Of a stretch of DNA of 34,316 nucleotides, positions 9,361-17,250 are shown piece after piece (the first letter of the stretch is position 1; each line of letters starts with the position of its first letter). The stretch is taken from the NCBI GenBank assembly GCA_035378955.1, contig DAOSUS010000032.1, positions 1 through 34,316 on the forward strand, read 5' to 3'. The stretch is from Candidatus Hydrogenedens sp. GTDB taxonomy: Bacteria; Hydrogenedentota; Hydrogenedentia; Hydrogenedentales; Hydrogenedentaceae. The position numbers were made by a program, and so were the translations under genes. A model generated the notes under the pieces. That model was not told the DNA's origin. It did not search any database and saw only the letters and a program-made list of their open reading frames with translations.

Positions 9361-9439
9361 AAAAATTCATGAATAAAATTTCTATTATTCTTCTTTTGAC
9401 AAATAATAATATTTTTTATCAAATTTTCTATCAAAACTA

Positions 9440-9468
9440 TTGATTTTTATATAAAAGATTACTATAAT
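9440..9468 (+). promoter_or_regulatory. Predicted sigma-70 promoter of the plus-strand giant gene
   Basis: TTGATT (9440-9445), a 17-bp spacer and a perfect TATAAT (9463-9468) precede a leader of about 70 nt ending in GGAGG (9535-9539) before the ATG at 9546. A second, weaker candidate is TTGACA (9406-9411) with TATCAA 17 bp downstream. The intact promoter and ribosome site suggest that the gene is still expressed despite its internal amber codon. Confidence 0.6.
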
Positions 9469-9545
9469 ATTAATAGATTAGTTTCTTTACTAATATAAAG
9501 GTAAAGATATGAATATAAAGGCTGATACATTTAAGGAGGAAGGCA

Positions 9546-10778
9546 ATGAAAAGGTTTTATCATCTCAAATCTTTTTTTATTCTTATGCTGGCGATATTTG
9601 CTGTTGTAAATGGGCATGCTCAAACAGCAAGAATACTCATGGTAGGTGACGATTGGGCAGAAAAAATTTTAGATTATAATGTTTGGGGTAATATTTTAAA
9701 TTATTATGGTTTTAGTGATGTATCTGTAATTGGAGATACAACAGCCGTTAGCGGCACAAGTGCAGCGGATTGGGCAAACAACATACCTAATCCAAAAGAT
9801 GGAAACATGCCTATACGAACTTATTCTCTCCAGAATGCACTGTTAAACAACCCCACAGCAGATATTGTTTATTTATCACTCGGTCTTAATGATATATTAA
9901 AGAATTGGAAACGAGGGATGTTACCTCAACCCGGGGGTAACGATGATATATTCGATATGATCCAGCAAAATATTCAAAGCGTGGTAGACTACATCTTAAC
10001 AATTCGACCTGATGTCAGAATTGCGTTAGCAGATTATGATTATATCAATATTTATGAACTCGCTTTTGAAGGGATTGAATCCGCACAGGAATTGTACATA
10101 CAAATGGACTATCCCTCACCACTACAACTGAATCAGGCATTTTATGAATTAGGTTTAAGGAAAATACTTATCTCTGCAACTCGATATAGGACAGAATACA
10201 TCCATAGTTTTGGTTTACAACAATATTGGTATGGGCATAATGGATATTATCTTAAAGATACAACCGTTGGTGAAGGAGAAAATTTTACAGATATCTTTTT
10301 TCCTCCCTTCCCAATGAACACGACTCCTTATCCGGGTTATCCTCCTTCATACGCTCCCCTTCCCGGTGGAGACATAAATTATCCCTCTCCAATATCTGCC
10401 ATGGGAGATAACGGAACAGACCCCATTCATTTGAATGAAGAAGGATATAGAATAATATTTGAAAACTCCCTGTTCCAGCATATTTTTTATTGGTTGATAG
10501 ATATAACTCCTCCTATTGTAGTTTCCATTAAAAGAAACCCAACTGCTTCAAATCCAACGCGAAATTCTACATTAGAATTTATTGTTACATTTAGTGAACC
10601 TGTATCTACGGTTACTCCTGCTGATTTTACGATAGATGCTCCCGGATTTACCGGTGCTTCCATTGTATCGGTTACAGGAAGTGGAACTACAAGAACTGTA
10701 ACCGTTAATCGCGGAACAGGTAATGGTAATTTTAGCATTGATTTTTTAGATAGAGATACCATTGTTGATGATACTTAG
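9546..10778 (+). CDS. SGNH-hydrolase-like N-terminal part of interrupted giant protein (ends at in-frame amber)
   Basis: 410 codons: signal peptide (1-26, ending HAQ-TA), an SGNH-fold domain (27-318) and most of the first Ig-like domain, then TAG at 10776-10778. It is homologous along its whole length to the N-terminus of the minus-strand giant protein. The Asn block (GLND, Asn115) and the DPIH block (Asp292, His295) are kept, but the nucleophile motif GDS is GDD, with Asp36 in place of Ser. Classical serine esterase activity is therefore unlikely. GGAGG lies six bases upstream of the ATG. If the amber is real, the product would be a soluble secreted protein lacking the glycine-rich core, the Ig repeats and the membrane anchor. 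The same frame stays open after the amber for a further 1552 codons. Confidence 0.8.
   Translation: MKRFYHLKSFFILMLAIFAVVNGHAQTARILMVGDDWAEKILDYNVWGNILNYYGFSDVSVIGDTTAVSGTSAADWANNIPNPKDGNMPIRTYSLQNALLNNPTADIVYLSLGLNDILKNWKRGMLPQPGGNDDIFDMIQQNIQSVVDYILTIRPDVRIALADYDYINIYELAFEGIESAQELYIQMDYPSPLQLNQAFYELGLRKILISATRYRTEYIHSFGLQQYWYGHNGYYLKDTTVGEGENFTDIFFPPFPMNTTPYPGYPPSYAPLPGGDINYPSPISAMGDNGTDPIHLNEEGYRIIFENSLFQHIFYWLIDITPPIVVSIKRNPTASNPTRNSTLEFIVTFSEPVSTVTPADFTIDAPGFTGASIVSVTGSGTTRTVTVNRGTGNGNFSIDFLDRDTIVDDT
10776..10778 (+). other. In-frame amber (TAG) at a conserved Trp position
   Basis: The context is DDT-stop-RILGNNLG; the paralogue reads DLN-W-RVLGNALG at the same place. One G-to-A change turns TGG into TAG. 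TAG is used as an ordinary stop elsewhere in the window (the CE15-like gene at 2821-2823 and rsmE), so general recoding is not supported. It could be a recent nonsense mutation, a sequencing error, strain variation or readthrough. Confidence 0.85.
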
Positions 10779-10802
10779 AGAATATTAGGAAATAACTTAG
10801 GA

Positions 10803-13800
10803 GTGATATTTGGAAGTGGAAATGGAAATTATACTGCAGGAGAATATTATACAGTAGATACTTCTCGACCACTTGTTCAAATCACACCTACAATCCCATC
10901 ACCTACAACAAATGATTATACAATCTTTTCTGTAGAATTTACCGAACCTGTAAAAGGGTTTACTGCGGAAGATATTACATTAACAACATCAGGAAACGGG
11001 TCTGCACAAGTAACAAATTTTTCGGGCAGTGGAGCCAATTATATCTTTCATCTTAATGTAAACCGCAGTTCTGACTTCTATGTGAATGTTATTATTAATG
11101 CAGGGGTTTGTACGGACCTTGTAGGAAATACCAATTATGGAGAAACATATTCAAATTATTTATTTCAGGAGCCAGCTTTTACAATCAATGAACTTTATAG
11201 AAGTAATGGTAAACTTGGAGATTTAATTTTAAATTCGGGAGATATACTAACAATTTATACAGGAGATCAAATATATCAACCTTTCTATAGAGTAAATGGA
11301 GGACTTGCAATTTCTGGTCGTTCTGTTGATATTGGAGGAGGGGATTATGCTGGAAAATTGGACTTTCAATCCATCTATGTGCCTTCTGGAGTTACAGTAA
11401 ATGTGTCTGGAACAAATCCATTGGTTATATCTGCCACAAAAGACATTACATGGAATACGACATTGGATGTTTCAGGAACTGTTCCGGGTAGGGCTGGTGG
11501 AGGAACTGGCGGTAGTGGTGGTTCCGGTGGAGCAGGCGGGACAGGTGGAGCAGGTGGCTCTAACGGTGGTTATGGAGGAGCTGAAGCGGCAGGTGGAGCG
11601 GGAGGAAATGATAGTAATGGTGGAAATGGTCAAAATGGAACTTCTAATCCTGGAACTGCTGGTGAATCAGGTTTTGCTGGTAATCCAGGAGAAGCAGGTG
11701 CAAATGGTCCCAATGGTCAATTAGGCTTCGGTCGGCAAGGTACTGCAGGAAGTGGAGGAACAGGAGGTACGGCGGGAGGACCTTCTTCACAGTTGGCAAA
11801 TGGAGGTAGTGCAGGAAGTGGTGGCTCTATTGGAACAGGAAGTTCAGCCCAAAATTGTGCAAGTGCACCTACTGGTGGAAGTGGAGGAAACGGTTCTAAT
11901 GGAGGTAATGCCACTATCACGGGTGCCAGTGGTCTTTCAGGCGGGAATGGAAGCAATGGCACTCATGCAGAGTTTACAGCTCCTGCAAACAATCTAAATC
12001 TTGCTGCTGGTAATGGTGGAGGTGCTGGCGGTGGTGGCGGCGGCGGTGGTGGCGGACAAGGGGGCGGACAAGGGGGTGGAGGTGGTAGTGGTGGCAGTGG
12101 TGGTGGCGGTGGGATGGCAAGAACAAACACATGTAGTCAATGTGGAACATCTCAAAATGGTTACGGAGGATTTGGTGGTGCTGGTGGTGCAGGTGGCAGG
12201 GGAGGAGCAGGTGGACAAGGTGGAACTGCAAGTAAAGGTAGTAATGGAGGACAAGGCGGAAATGGAGGAGGATGTATAGTTCTTGCTGCTCGTGGTCTAT
12301 TAAATTTTGGAGGGGTTATTGATATTTCAGCAGGTCCTCCACAAAATGGAGGTGCTGTTGTTCCATCAAATCCCGGTTCCTCTGGTATAAACCCAGGTAA
12401 TAACTGGGATACAGGCGGGAATGGTTTTCCTGGTGGTTCGGGCATTTATGGCTTTCTATACGGTGCAACTTGCTATCCTATCACAGTATTAGGTGGTAAT
12501 GGAGGAAATGGAGGAAGAGGTGGTGCTGGTGGAGTAGGTAGTTCGGGTGGCGCCAGTGGCTTATCCGGTGCTGGTGGTAATGGAGGGCGTGGAACACCAG
12601 GTATGGTTAAACTGCATGGAACTATTGTCTTTGCGGGAACAGGTTCAATTGCATGCAACAACTACACAACTTTAACAGACAATATTTATCGAGGGAGATT
12701 TACTTCTATATCGAACATGGCAACTCCGCAAAATCCTGCGTTTCTGGATAATATCCTCTTTGGAATCGCACGAAATCTTACTGTATTGCAAGCCCCAAAA
12801 CCTTATGACCCCACAGAAATGGGATACCTTATCCCACAATTAATCGGCGGTCCTGCTTCTGGAGGCTTTACAGAGCCTGATTTCTGGAATAAAAGTCTGG
12901 TTGTTACACCTAAAAATGATTTGGTTGAACTTGTTGTGTTAGAAGGAAGCAATTCTATATTTAACTTAGTAAAACAAATATTTATTGTCAATAATGGAGG
13001 TGCCGATGCTAACGATGTGGTGCTGAATGTAAGTGGAGAAAATCCATATCTCATTGGGACCATACCCGATGGTGCAATATGGACAACAACAATTCCAAAT
13101 TCAAGAACGGCTTCTATTAAAGTTGGCATGGACATTACTATTTCTCCTCAAAATACAGAAATACATACAGGAGACACTTTAACACTTAATGCCCAGGTAG
13201 TCGGTGGAACAGGAAACAAATCTTATCGCTGGCTGAAAGATGGGCAAGAAGTAGCCATTACGGCTGTCCCCTTCTTATATATATATAATGTTACTACTCA
13301 ACACACAGGTGTTTATACTGTAGAGGTCACAGATAGCACCCACACAGAAAGTAGTGATAATTCCTCTACTGTGGTTGTTTATCCCGCTGTTAATATTGTT
13401 CAATCACCTATGGGTGGTATGTTTAACAAAGGTGATAATCTTGTTCTTTCGGTCAAAGCAACAGGTGGAAAAGGAAAATTGCATTATGTATGGAAAAGGA
13501 ATAATACAAGTTTATCTGCTCCTGATATGCCCTATTTACTACTTTCGCCGGCAGGACCTGAAGATAGCGGTAGTTATTCTGTTGAAGTGTATGATGAAAT
13601 AGGCACCGCACCTTTTGGACGCGTGGAAACAGGAAGTATTGAAATATTCGTTCAAAATACATTGAGCGTTCATGGTCCTTGTCCCGTTTGGGTATATGAG
13701 GGAACGGTTGCAGTTCCACTTGTAGTTATACCCAGTGGAGGAACCCCTGGATATCATTATCAATGGTTTAAGGATGAAAATAATAATGGTGAATTGGATA

Positions 13801-15437
13801 CAGGTGAAGCATTAACAAATTCAGTAAAATATAATGGAGTAGATACGAATACTTTAACAATAAATAATATTTTGCTAAACGATACGGGGATATATCGTTG
13901 TGCTGTAACTGATAATGATGGGACAGGGACAACTATAATATCACCATCAGGGTATTTACATGTTCAGGAAGAACTTACCATTATATTACATCCTGAATCA
14001 ACAGTCCGTAATCCGGGACAATCTGTGCTTTTCCGAGTAGAAACATCCGGAGGAATACAACCTTTGGTCTACAAATGGTATGGAAATAGTCAAGGTTTAT
14101 TAAAAACTGCTTTACAACCTTCAGGGAAAGAACTTGCTCTCTCCAATTTAACCGAAACAAATGAAGACCTTTATTTTGTCCAGATACAAGATGCAGGATA
14201 TAGAACTGTAATATCTAACAATGCGCAACTTATTATAGTTGATAATCCTCTAACAATTACGACCCATCCCGTAGGGATACATGCCTATACAGATGAATTT
14301 CCTACATATACTTTATCTGTTGGAACGGAAGGTGGATATGGAACTATTCAATTTCTCTGGTTACGAAATGGAGAACCTGCCCCTGGAATCAATAATCAAC
14401 CTGATTATGTGTTTTCACCTTTAGCACCTGAACTTTCTGGAATATACACCTGTCAGGTTTGGGATGAAGTACCGGATAATACTTTGGTTACGGATGAGGC
14501 TGAAATTCTTTTCGCGGAACATATGACTTACACAAAGAATTTAGAGCCTGTTATTTTTGCCCCGTATAACGAATCTCTTACGCTTTCTGTGTCGTTAAAT
14601 GGTGGCATGGGCAACTTAAGTTATCAATGGTGGTATAACAAAGGAAATGGAGCCACAGAAATAGGGGCAAATACTACAGTTCTTGAATTAGGTTATCCGA
14701 CCAAAGAACAAGACGGCGAATATTACATAATTTCTCAAGATGAACGGGAATCTCTGCAATCAAATGTATGCAGAGTTTATGCGGGTGAAAATCTTGCAAT
14801 TACTCAGCACCCGTCTAATGTAATGTTATATACCGATGAAGCAGAACATTTCGAATTAAATGTTGAAACGACAGATGGCTTTGGAACAAGACAATATACA
14901 TGGTATAAAGATGAAGAAATCGTCCTCGAAGAAAACACCTCTCCTCTTTATGTATCTCCGACGCTTGAAGAATCATTATCGGGAGATTATTATGTTCGGG
15001 TAAGAGATGCTAAAGACACATTATTATCTAATATCGCTCATGTATTGATAGGGCAACGAATCACAATCACCCTTCAACCACAAGGTGGTTCTATCACAGA
15101 GGGAGATACATGGACTTTCTCTGTTGCCATAACAGGAGGTTTAGGAGATATCCATTATCAATGGAAATATCAACCTAATAATAGTACAGAAATATATAAC
15201 ATTGGAGATGATGCTCCCCAATTTATTATTAATGACGCTGCGTTAGAAGACGCCGGTACTTACTGGGTTGAGATAAGTGATAATAAATCGGTAATTACTT
15301 CTAATTATTGTTCGCTTACTGTATCAAAGGCTATCCCTGCCTATAACATTGGTTATCTTGGAATACTCATCTTGTTAATCGGTATCATATCTTCTATTTT
15401 TATATCACGGAGAAATTTGCATAAACAATCACGCTGA
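10803..15437 (+). CDS. Glycine-rich / Ig-repeat C-terminal part of interrupted giant protein
   Basis: It continues the frame of the gene starting at 9546, after the amber at 10776. The first codon given is a GTG at 10803 whose only purine-rich site (AGGAG) abuts it, so independent initiation is doubtful. Contents: end of the first Ig-like domain; a second F-x-EPV domain; a glycine-rich core (11490-12602) with a CSQC motif; a conserved block; eight Ig-like repeats with YxW strands; and a C-terminal TM helix preceded by AIPAYN and followed by basic SRRNLHKQSR. It aligns with the minus-strand paralogue to the last domain with no further stop or frameshift. Even in the best-conserved stretch, codons differ mostly at synonymous positions, which indicates long protein-level constraint. 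There is no signal peptide of its own, so as a separate protein it would not be exported. Confidence 0.75.
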   Translation: MIFGSGNGNYTAGEYYTVDTSRPLVQITPTIPSPTTNDYTIFSVEFTEPVKGFTAEDITLTTSGNGSAQVTNFSGSGANYIFHLNVNRSSDFYVNVIINAGVCTDLVGNTNYGETYSNYLFQEPAFTINELYRSNGKLGDLILNSGDILTIYTGDQIYQPFYRVNGGLAISGRSVDIGGGDYAGKLDFQSIYVPSGVTVNVSGTNPLVISATKDITWNTTLDVSGTVPGRAGGGTGGSGGSGGAGGTGGAGGSNGGYGGAEAAGGAGGNDSNGGNGQNGTSNPGTAGESGFAGNPGEAGANGPNGQLGFGRQGTAGSGGTGGTAGGPSSQLANGGSAGSGGSIGTGSSAQNCASAPTGGSGGNGSNGGNATITGASGLSGGNGSNGTHAEFTAPANNLNLAAGNGGGAGGGGGGGGGGQGGGQGGGGGSGGSGGGGGMARTNTCSQCGTSQNGYGGFGGAGGAGGRGGAGGQGGTASKGSNGGQGGNGGGCIVLAARGLLNFGGVIDISAGPPQNGGAVVPSNPGSSGINPGNNWDTGGNGFPGGSGIYGFLYGATCYPITVLGGNGGNGGRGGAGGVGSSGGASGLSGAGGNGGRGTPGMVKLHGTIVFAGTGSIACNNYTTLTDNIYRGRFTSISNMATPQNPAFLDNILFGIARNLTVLQAPKPYDPTEMGYLIPQLIGGPASGGFTEPDFWNKSLVVTPKNDLVELVVLEGSNSIFNLVKQIFIVNNGGADANDVVLNVSGENPYLIGTIPDGAIWTTTIPNSRTASIKVGMDITISPQNTEIHTGDTLTLNAQVVGGTGNKSYRWLKDGQEVAITAVPFLYIYNVTTQHTGVYTVEVTDSTHTESSDNSSTVVVYPAVNIVQSPMGGMFNKGDNLVLSVKATGGKGKLHYVWKRNNTSLSAPDMPYLLLSPAGPEDSGSYSVEVYDEIGTAPFGRVETGSIEIFVQNTLSVHGPCPVWVYEGTVAVPLVVIPSGGTPGYHYQWFKDENNNGELDTGEALTNSVKYNGVDTNTLTINNILLNDTGIYRCAVTDNDGTGTTIISPSGYLHVQEELTIILHPESTVRNPGQSVLFRVETSGGIQPLVYKWYGNSQGLLKTALQPSGKELALSNLTETNEDLYFVQIQDAGYRTVISNNAQLIIVDNPLTITTHPVGIHAYTDEFPTYTLSVGTEGGYGTIQFLWLRNGEPAPGINNQPDYVFSPLAPELSGIYTCQVWDEVPDNTLVTDEAEILFAEHMTYTKNLEPVIFAPYNESLTLSVSLNGGMGNLSYQWWYNKGNGATEIGANTTVLELGYPTKEQDGEYYIISQDERESLQSNVCRVYAGENLAITQHPSNVMLYTDEAEHFELNVETTDGFGTRQYTWYKDEEIVLEENTSPLYVSPTLEESLSGDYYVRVRDAKDTLLSNIAHVLIGQRITITLQPQGGSITEGDTWTFSVAITGGLGDIHYQWKYQPNNSTEIYNIGDDAPQFIINDAALEDAGTYWVEISDNKSVITSNYCSLTVSKAIPAYNIGYLGILILLIGIISSIFISRRNLHKQSR
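11490..12602 (+). repeat. Glycine-rich repeat core of the plus-strand giant protein
   Basis: About 370 codons of GG-x pattern (GGSGGSGGAGGTGG-like) starting after VPGR and ending at GTPG. The paralogue is bounded in the same way. The longest pure-Gly run, eight residues, is shorter than the paralogue's, and the triplets differ in order, so repeats have turned over while the flanks stayed conserved. It contains CSQC (12132-12143), opposite CHNC in the paralogue. Confidence 0.85.
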
Positions 15438-15512
15438 TTATTAAAAAATTGTAAAAACATTTTTAAGAGTATTTTTAAATAGAAAGAGTAAAGATTGATA
15501 ACAAAAGAGGAT

Positions 15513-15537
15513 TGTATTTTTAGTGATTAAAAATACA
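15513..15537. terminator. Possible AT-rich hairpin between convergent giant gene and apt
   Basis: A perfect 10-bp inverted repeat (TGTATTTTTA / TAAAAATACA) with a 5-nt GTGAT loop sits in the 102-bp gap between the plus-strand giant gene (ends 15437) and apt (ends 15540). The stem is weak and has no clear T-tract, so it may terminate inefficiently or not at all. Confidence 0.35.
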
Positions 15538-15539
15538 TA

Positions 15540-16088
15540 TTAAATATCGTCGAATTGGACTAAAGAGAAAATGGGGAGAGGTTGAAGTATCTCTCGTCCT
15601 TTGAGTGCTGGCAATTCGACAACGAAAGCGGCTTCTATTGGAACTGCCTTTAGTTGCTCCACTAATTTTATTACAGCAGAAACGGTTCCTCCCGTTGCAA
15701 GTAAATCATCTACAATAACTACTCTTTGTCCTTCTTTTAATGCATCTACATGCATCTCAATTGTATCCCAACCGTATTCTAAAGCAAAACTTTCAGTAAT
15801 TTTTTCTGCAGGGAGTTTTCCCTTCTTTCGTGCTAAAACTAAAGGGCATTTCAAGTTGTATGCAATTGCAGAACCGAAAATAAAACCTCTGGATTCTACT
15901 GCTACGATAGCATCTATATCTAAAGATTTATAACGATTGACAAAACAATTAATTGTGTATTGGAATGCCTGCGGATTGAGTAGGAGCGTCGTGATATCCT
16001 TAAACTGAATTCCGGGTTTAGGGAAATCGGGGACATTTCGAATAACACTTTTTAAATCCATAGTTTTCTTTTCCTTTAAGGTTTGCAT
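15540..16088 (-). CDS. apt: Adenine phosphoribosyltransferase
   Basis: Cytoplasmic purine salvage enzyme: adenine + PRPP gives AMP + pyrophosphate. Of 182 residues, the PRPP-binding motif VVIVDDLLATGGT is at 123-135; VPDFPKPGIQFKDIT (19-33) and VESRGFIFG (64-72) are typical Apt signatures. The ATG at 16088 overlaps the sigma-factor stop by one base (TAATG), suggesting translational coupling. The second Met (16061, MDLKSV) has AAAGGA ten bases upstream and matches where many Apt proteins begin, so the true start may be there. Operon with a sigma factor. Confidence 0.93.
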   Translation of the reverse strand: MQTLKEKKTMDLKSVIRNVPDFPKPGIQFKDITTLLLNPQAFQYTINCFVNRYKSLDIDAIVAVESRGFIFGSAIAYNLKCPLVLARKKGKLPAEKITESFALEYGWDTIEMHVDALKEGQRVVIVDDLLATGGTVSAVIKLVEQLKAVPIEAAFVVELPALKGREILQPLPIFSLVQFDDI

Positions 16089-16936
16089 TAAAAAAGTTCT
16101 TTATGTTCTTCAACATAATTACGTAAAAATCGCAAAGCCAACCGTTCCAGTTGTCGAACTCGTTCACGGGTCATATTTAACGCTTTGCCTGTCTCTGCTA
16201 ATGTATAGGGTCTTCCATCAATAAGCCCATAACGGTAACGGATAATCTTTGCTTCAGTCTCAGGTAAAAGATTAATAAGAAATTCAAGGTCATTTTCTTT
16301 TTCCACATCCGGTGCGAAACTATCTGTTCTCAATGCGGCATGAGACCTTAGAATTGAAGAGGATTCTTCATCAACATCAATTGTTTGAATGAAATCAAAG
16401 GACATTACAGAATCGAGGTAAATCTGAAGTTGTTCTGCTTCATCAAGGGTTATATTTAAGAGTTTTGATATTTCCTGAACAGAGGGGCGAGAACCTGTTT
16501 TTATAAAGTGTTCTTCTAATGCTTTTCGATACCTTGCTAAACTTTCATTTAAATAAACGGGAACACGAACTGTCCTACTTTGATTGGAAAGTGCCCTTGT
16601 AATTGCCTGACGAATCCACCATGTGGCATAGGTTGAAAATTTTGTTCCGCGTCGTGGGTCAAAATTTTCAACCGCCTTCATCAATCCTATATTCCCTTCC
16701 GCTATCAGGTCTAATAGAGACACACCATAATAAATGTATTTTTTTGCAATACTAACAACCAAACGCAAATTGGATAATATAAGTTTTCGTCGTGCTTTTC
16801 CATCCCCTTTTTGAATACGAAAAGCCAGCCGTCTCTCTTCTTCCGTACTTAGAAGAGGAATTTTAGAAATCTCTGCAATATATGTATATAATCCTCTTTC
16901 TAAAAAAGGATTTTTTATGAAGTCCTTATCTTCCAC
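16088..16936 (-). CDS. RNA polymerase sigma-70 family factor (RpoD/RpoS-like, no region 1.1)
   Basis: 282 residues with region 1.2 (about 16-45), region 2 (NLRLVVSIAKKY, DLIAEGNIGLMKAVE, FSTYATWWIRQAI, about 56-112), region 3 (about 125-205) and region 4 (LAETGKALNMTRERVRQLE, about 247-265). It directs core polymerase to promoters with -10/-35 elements. It lacks region 1.1 and the non-conserved insert of housekeeping RpoD, so it looks like a short primary or group 2 (RpoS-like) factor. The start codon is GTG; AAGGG lies eight bases upstream and no ATG occurs near the N-terminus. A 15-bp palindrome lies just upstream. It is not next to the partner-switch genes at 30-33 kb, but could be a target of that kinase; this is untested. 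Confidence 0.9.
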   Translation of the reverse strand: MEDKDFIKNPFLERGLYTYIAEISKIPLLSTEEERRLAFRIQKGDGKARRKLILSNLRLVVSIAKKYIYYGVSLLDLIAEGNIGLMKAVENFDPRRGTKFSTYATWWIRQAITRALSNQSRTVRVPVYLNESLARYRKALEEHFIKTGSRPSVQEISKLLNITLDEAEQLQIYLDSVMSFDFIQTIDVDEESSSILRSHAALRTDSFAPDVEKENDLEFLINLLPETEAKIIRYRYGLIDGRPYTLAETGKALNMTRERVRQLERLALRFLRNYVEEHKELF

Positions 16937-16950
16937 CTCTTTCTACCCTT

Positions 16951-16965
16951 AATCAAAGTTTGATT
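16951..16965. promoter_or_regulatory. Palindrome upstream of sigma gene, possible operator
   Basis: AATCAAA-G-TTTGATT is a perfect 7+1+7 dyad ending 15 bp before the GTG start of the sigma gene, within its leader or promoter-proximal region. It could be an operator for a dimeric repressor, or chance in AT-rich DNA. No second copy was noticed elsewhere in the window. Confidence 0.3.
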
Positions 16966-17181
16966 TAATTGTAAGGCAGATACTCTATAATATACATATT
17001 TTTCAAACAAATTAAAAATACAATTCACTCCTTATATCGTCATTTTTAATTACCATCTTTATTCCATTTGTCCTAATAACTAAATACATTTTGCTTTTAC
17101 AAATATTCCATATTCTATAACTTTTTTATTCATTAATTTTCTAATTCATTACATTATAGCAAGATAAAGGGAAAAAATTTC

Positions 17182-17211
17182 TTGTTCTGCAGGTGAAGTT
17201 TTTAGTATAAA
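17182..17211 (+). promoter_or_regulatory. Predicted promoter of the two-repeat exported protein
   Basis: TTGTTC (17182-17187), an 18-bp spacer and TATAAA (17206-17211), about 40 bp before the ATG at 17251. The -10 is good and the -35 mediocre. Confidence 0.35.
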
Positions 17212-17250
17212 ATTGTTTATAATGGAGACTAAATTATAAGGTAATATTAT

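Larger units (their letters stand above)
16937..17250. other. AT-rich divergent intergenic region
   Basis: 314 bp between the minus-strand sigma-factor gene and the plus-strand repeat-domain gene. It holds a 15-bp palindrome near the sigma gene (16951-16965), a promoter-like pair near the plus gene (17182-17211) and a perfect TATAAT at 17218-17223 without a good -35. I see no reading frame, RNA gene or stable hairpin in the rest. Confidence 0.6.

Noticed and set aside
9290..9370. Upstream ATG at 9370 as the start of the minus-strand giant protein
   Set aside because: It adds 27 residues without a signal peptide, has no ribosome site, and would overlap the predicted promoter; the ATG at 9289 has AGGAG and a signal peptide.
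10776..10778. Genome-wide recoding of TAG (for example as Trp or Pyl)
   Set aside because: TAG ends other intact genes in this window at the family's normal length (2821-2823 and the end of rsmE).
10803..10805. GTG as an independent start for the second part of the interrupted gene
   Set aside because: The AGGAG abuts the codon with no spacing, there is no signal peptide, and the codon lies inside a conserved domain.
16088..16936. Sigma factor as part of the partner-switch cassette
   Set aside because: It is about 14 kb away, in an operon with apt, and resembles a primary-type factor; no direct link is visible.
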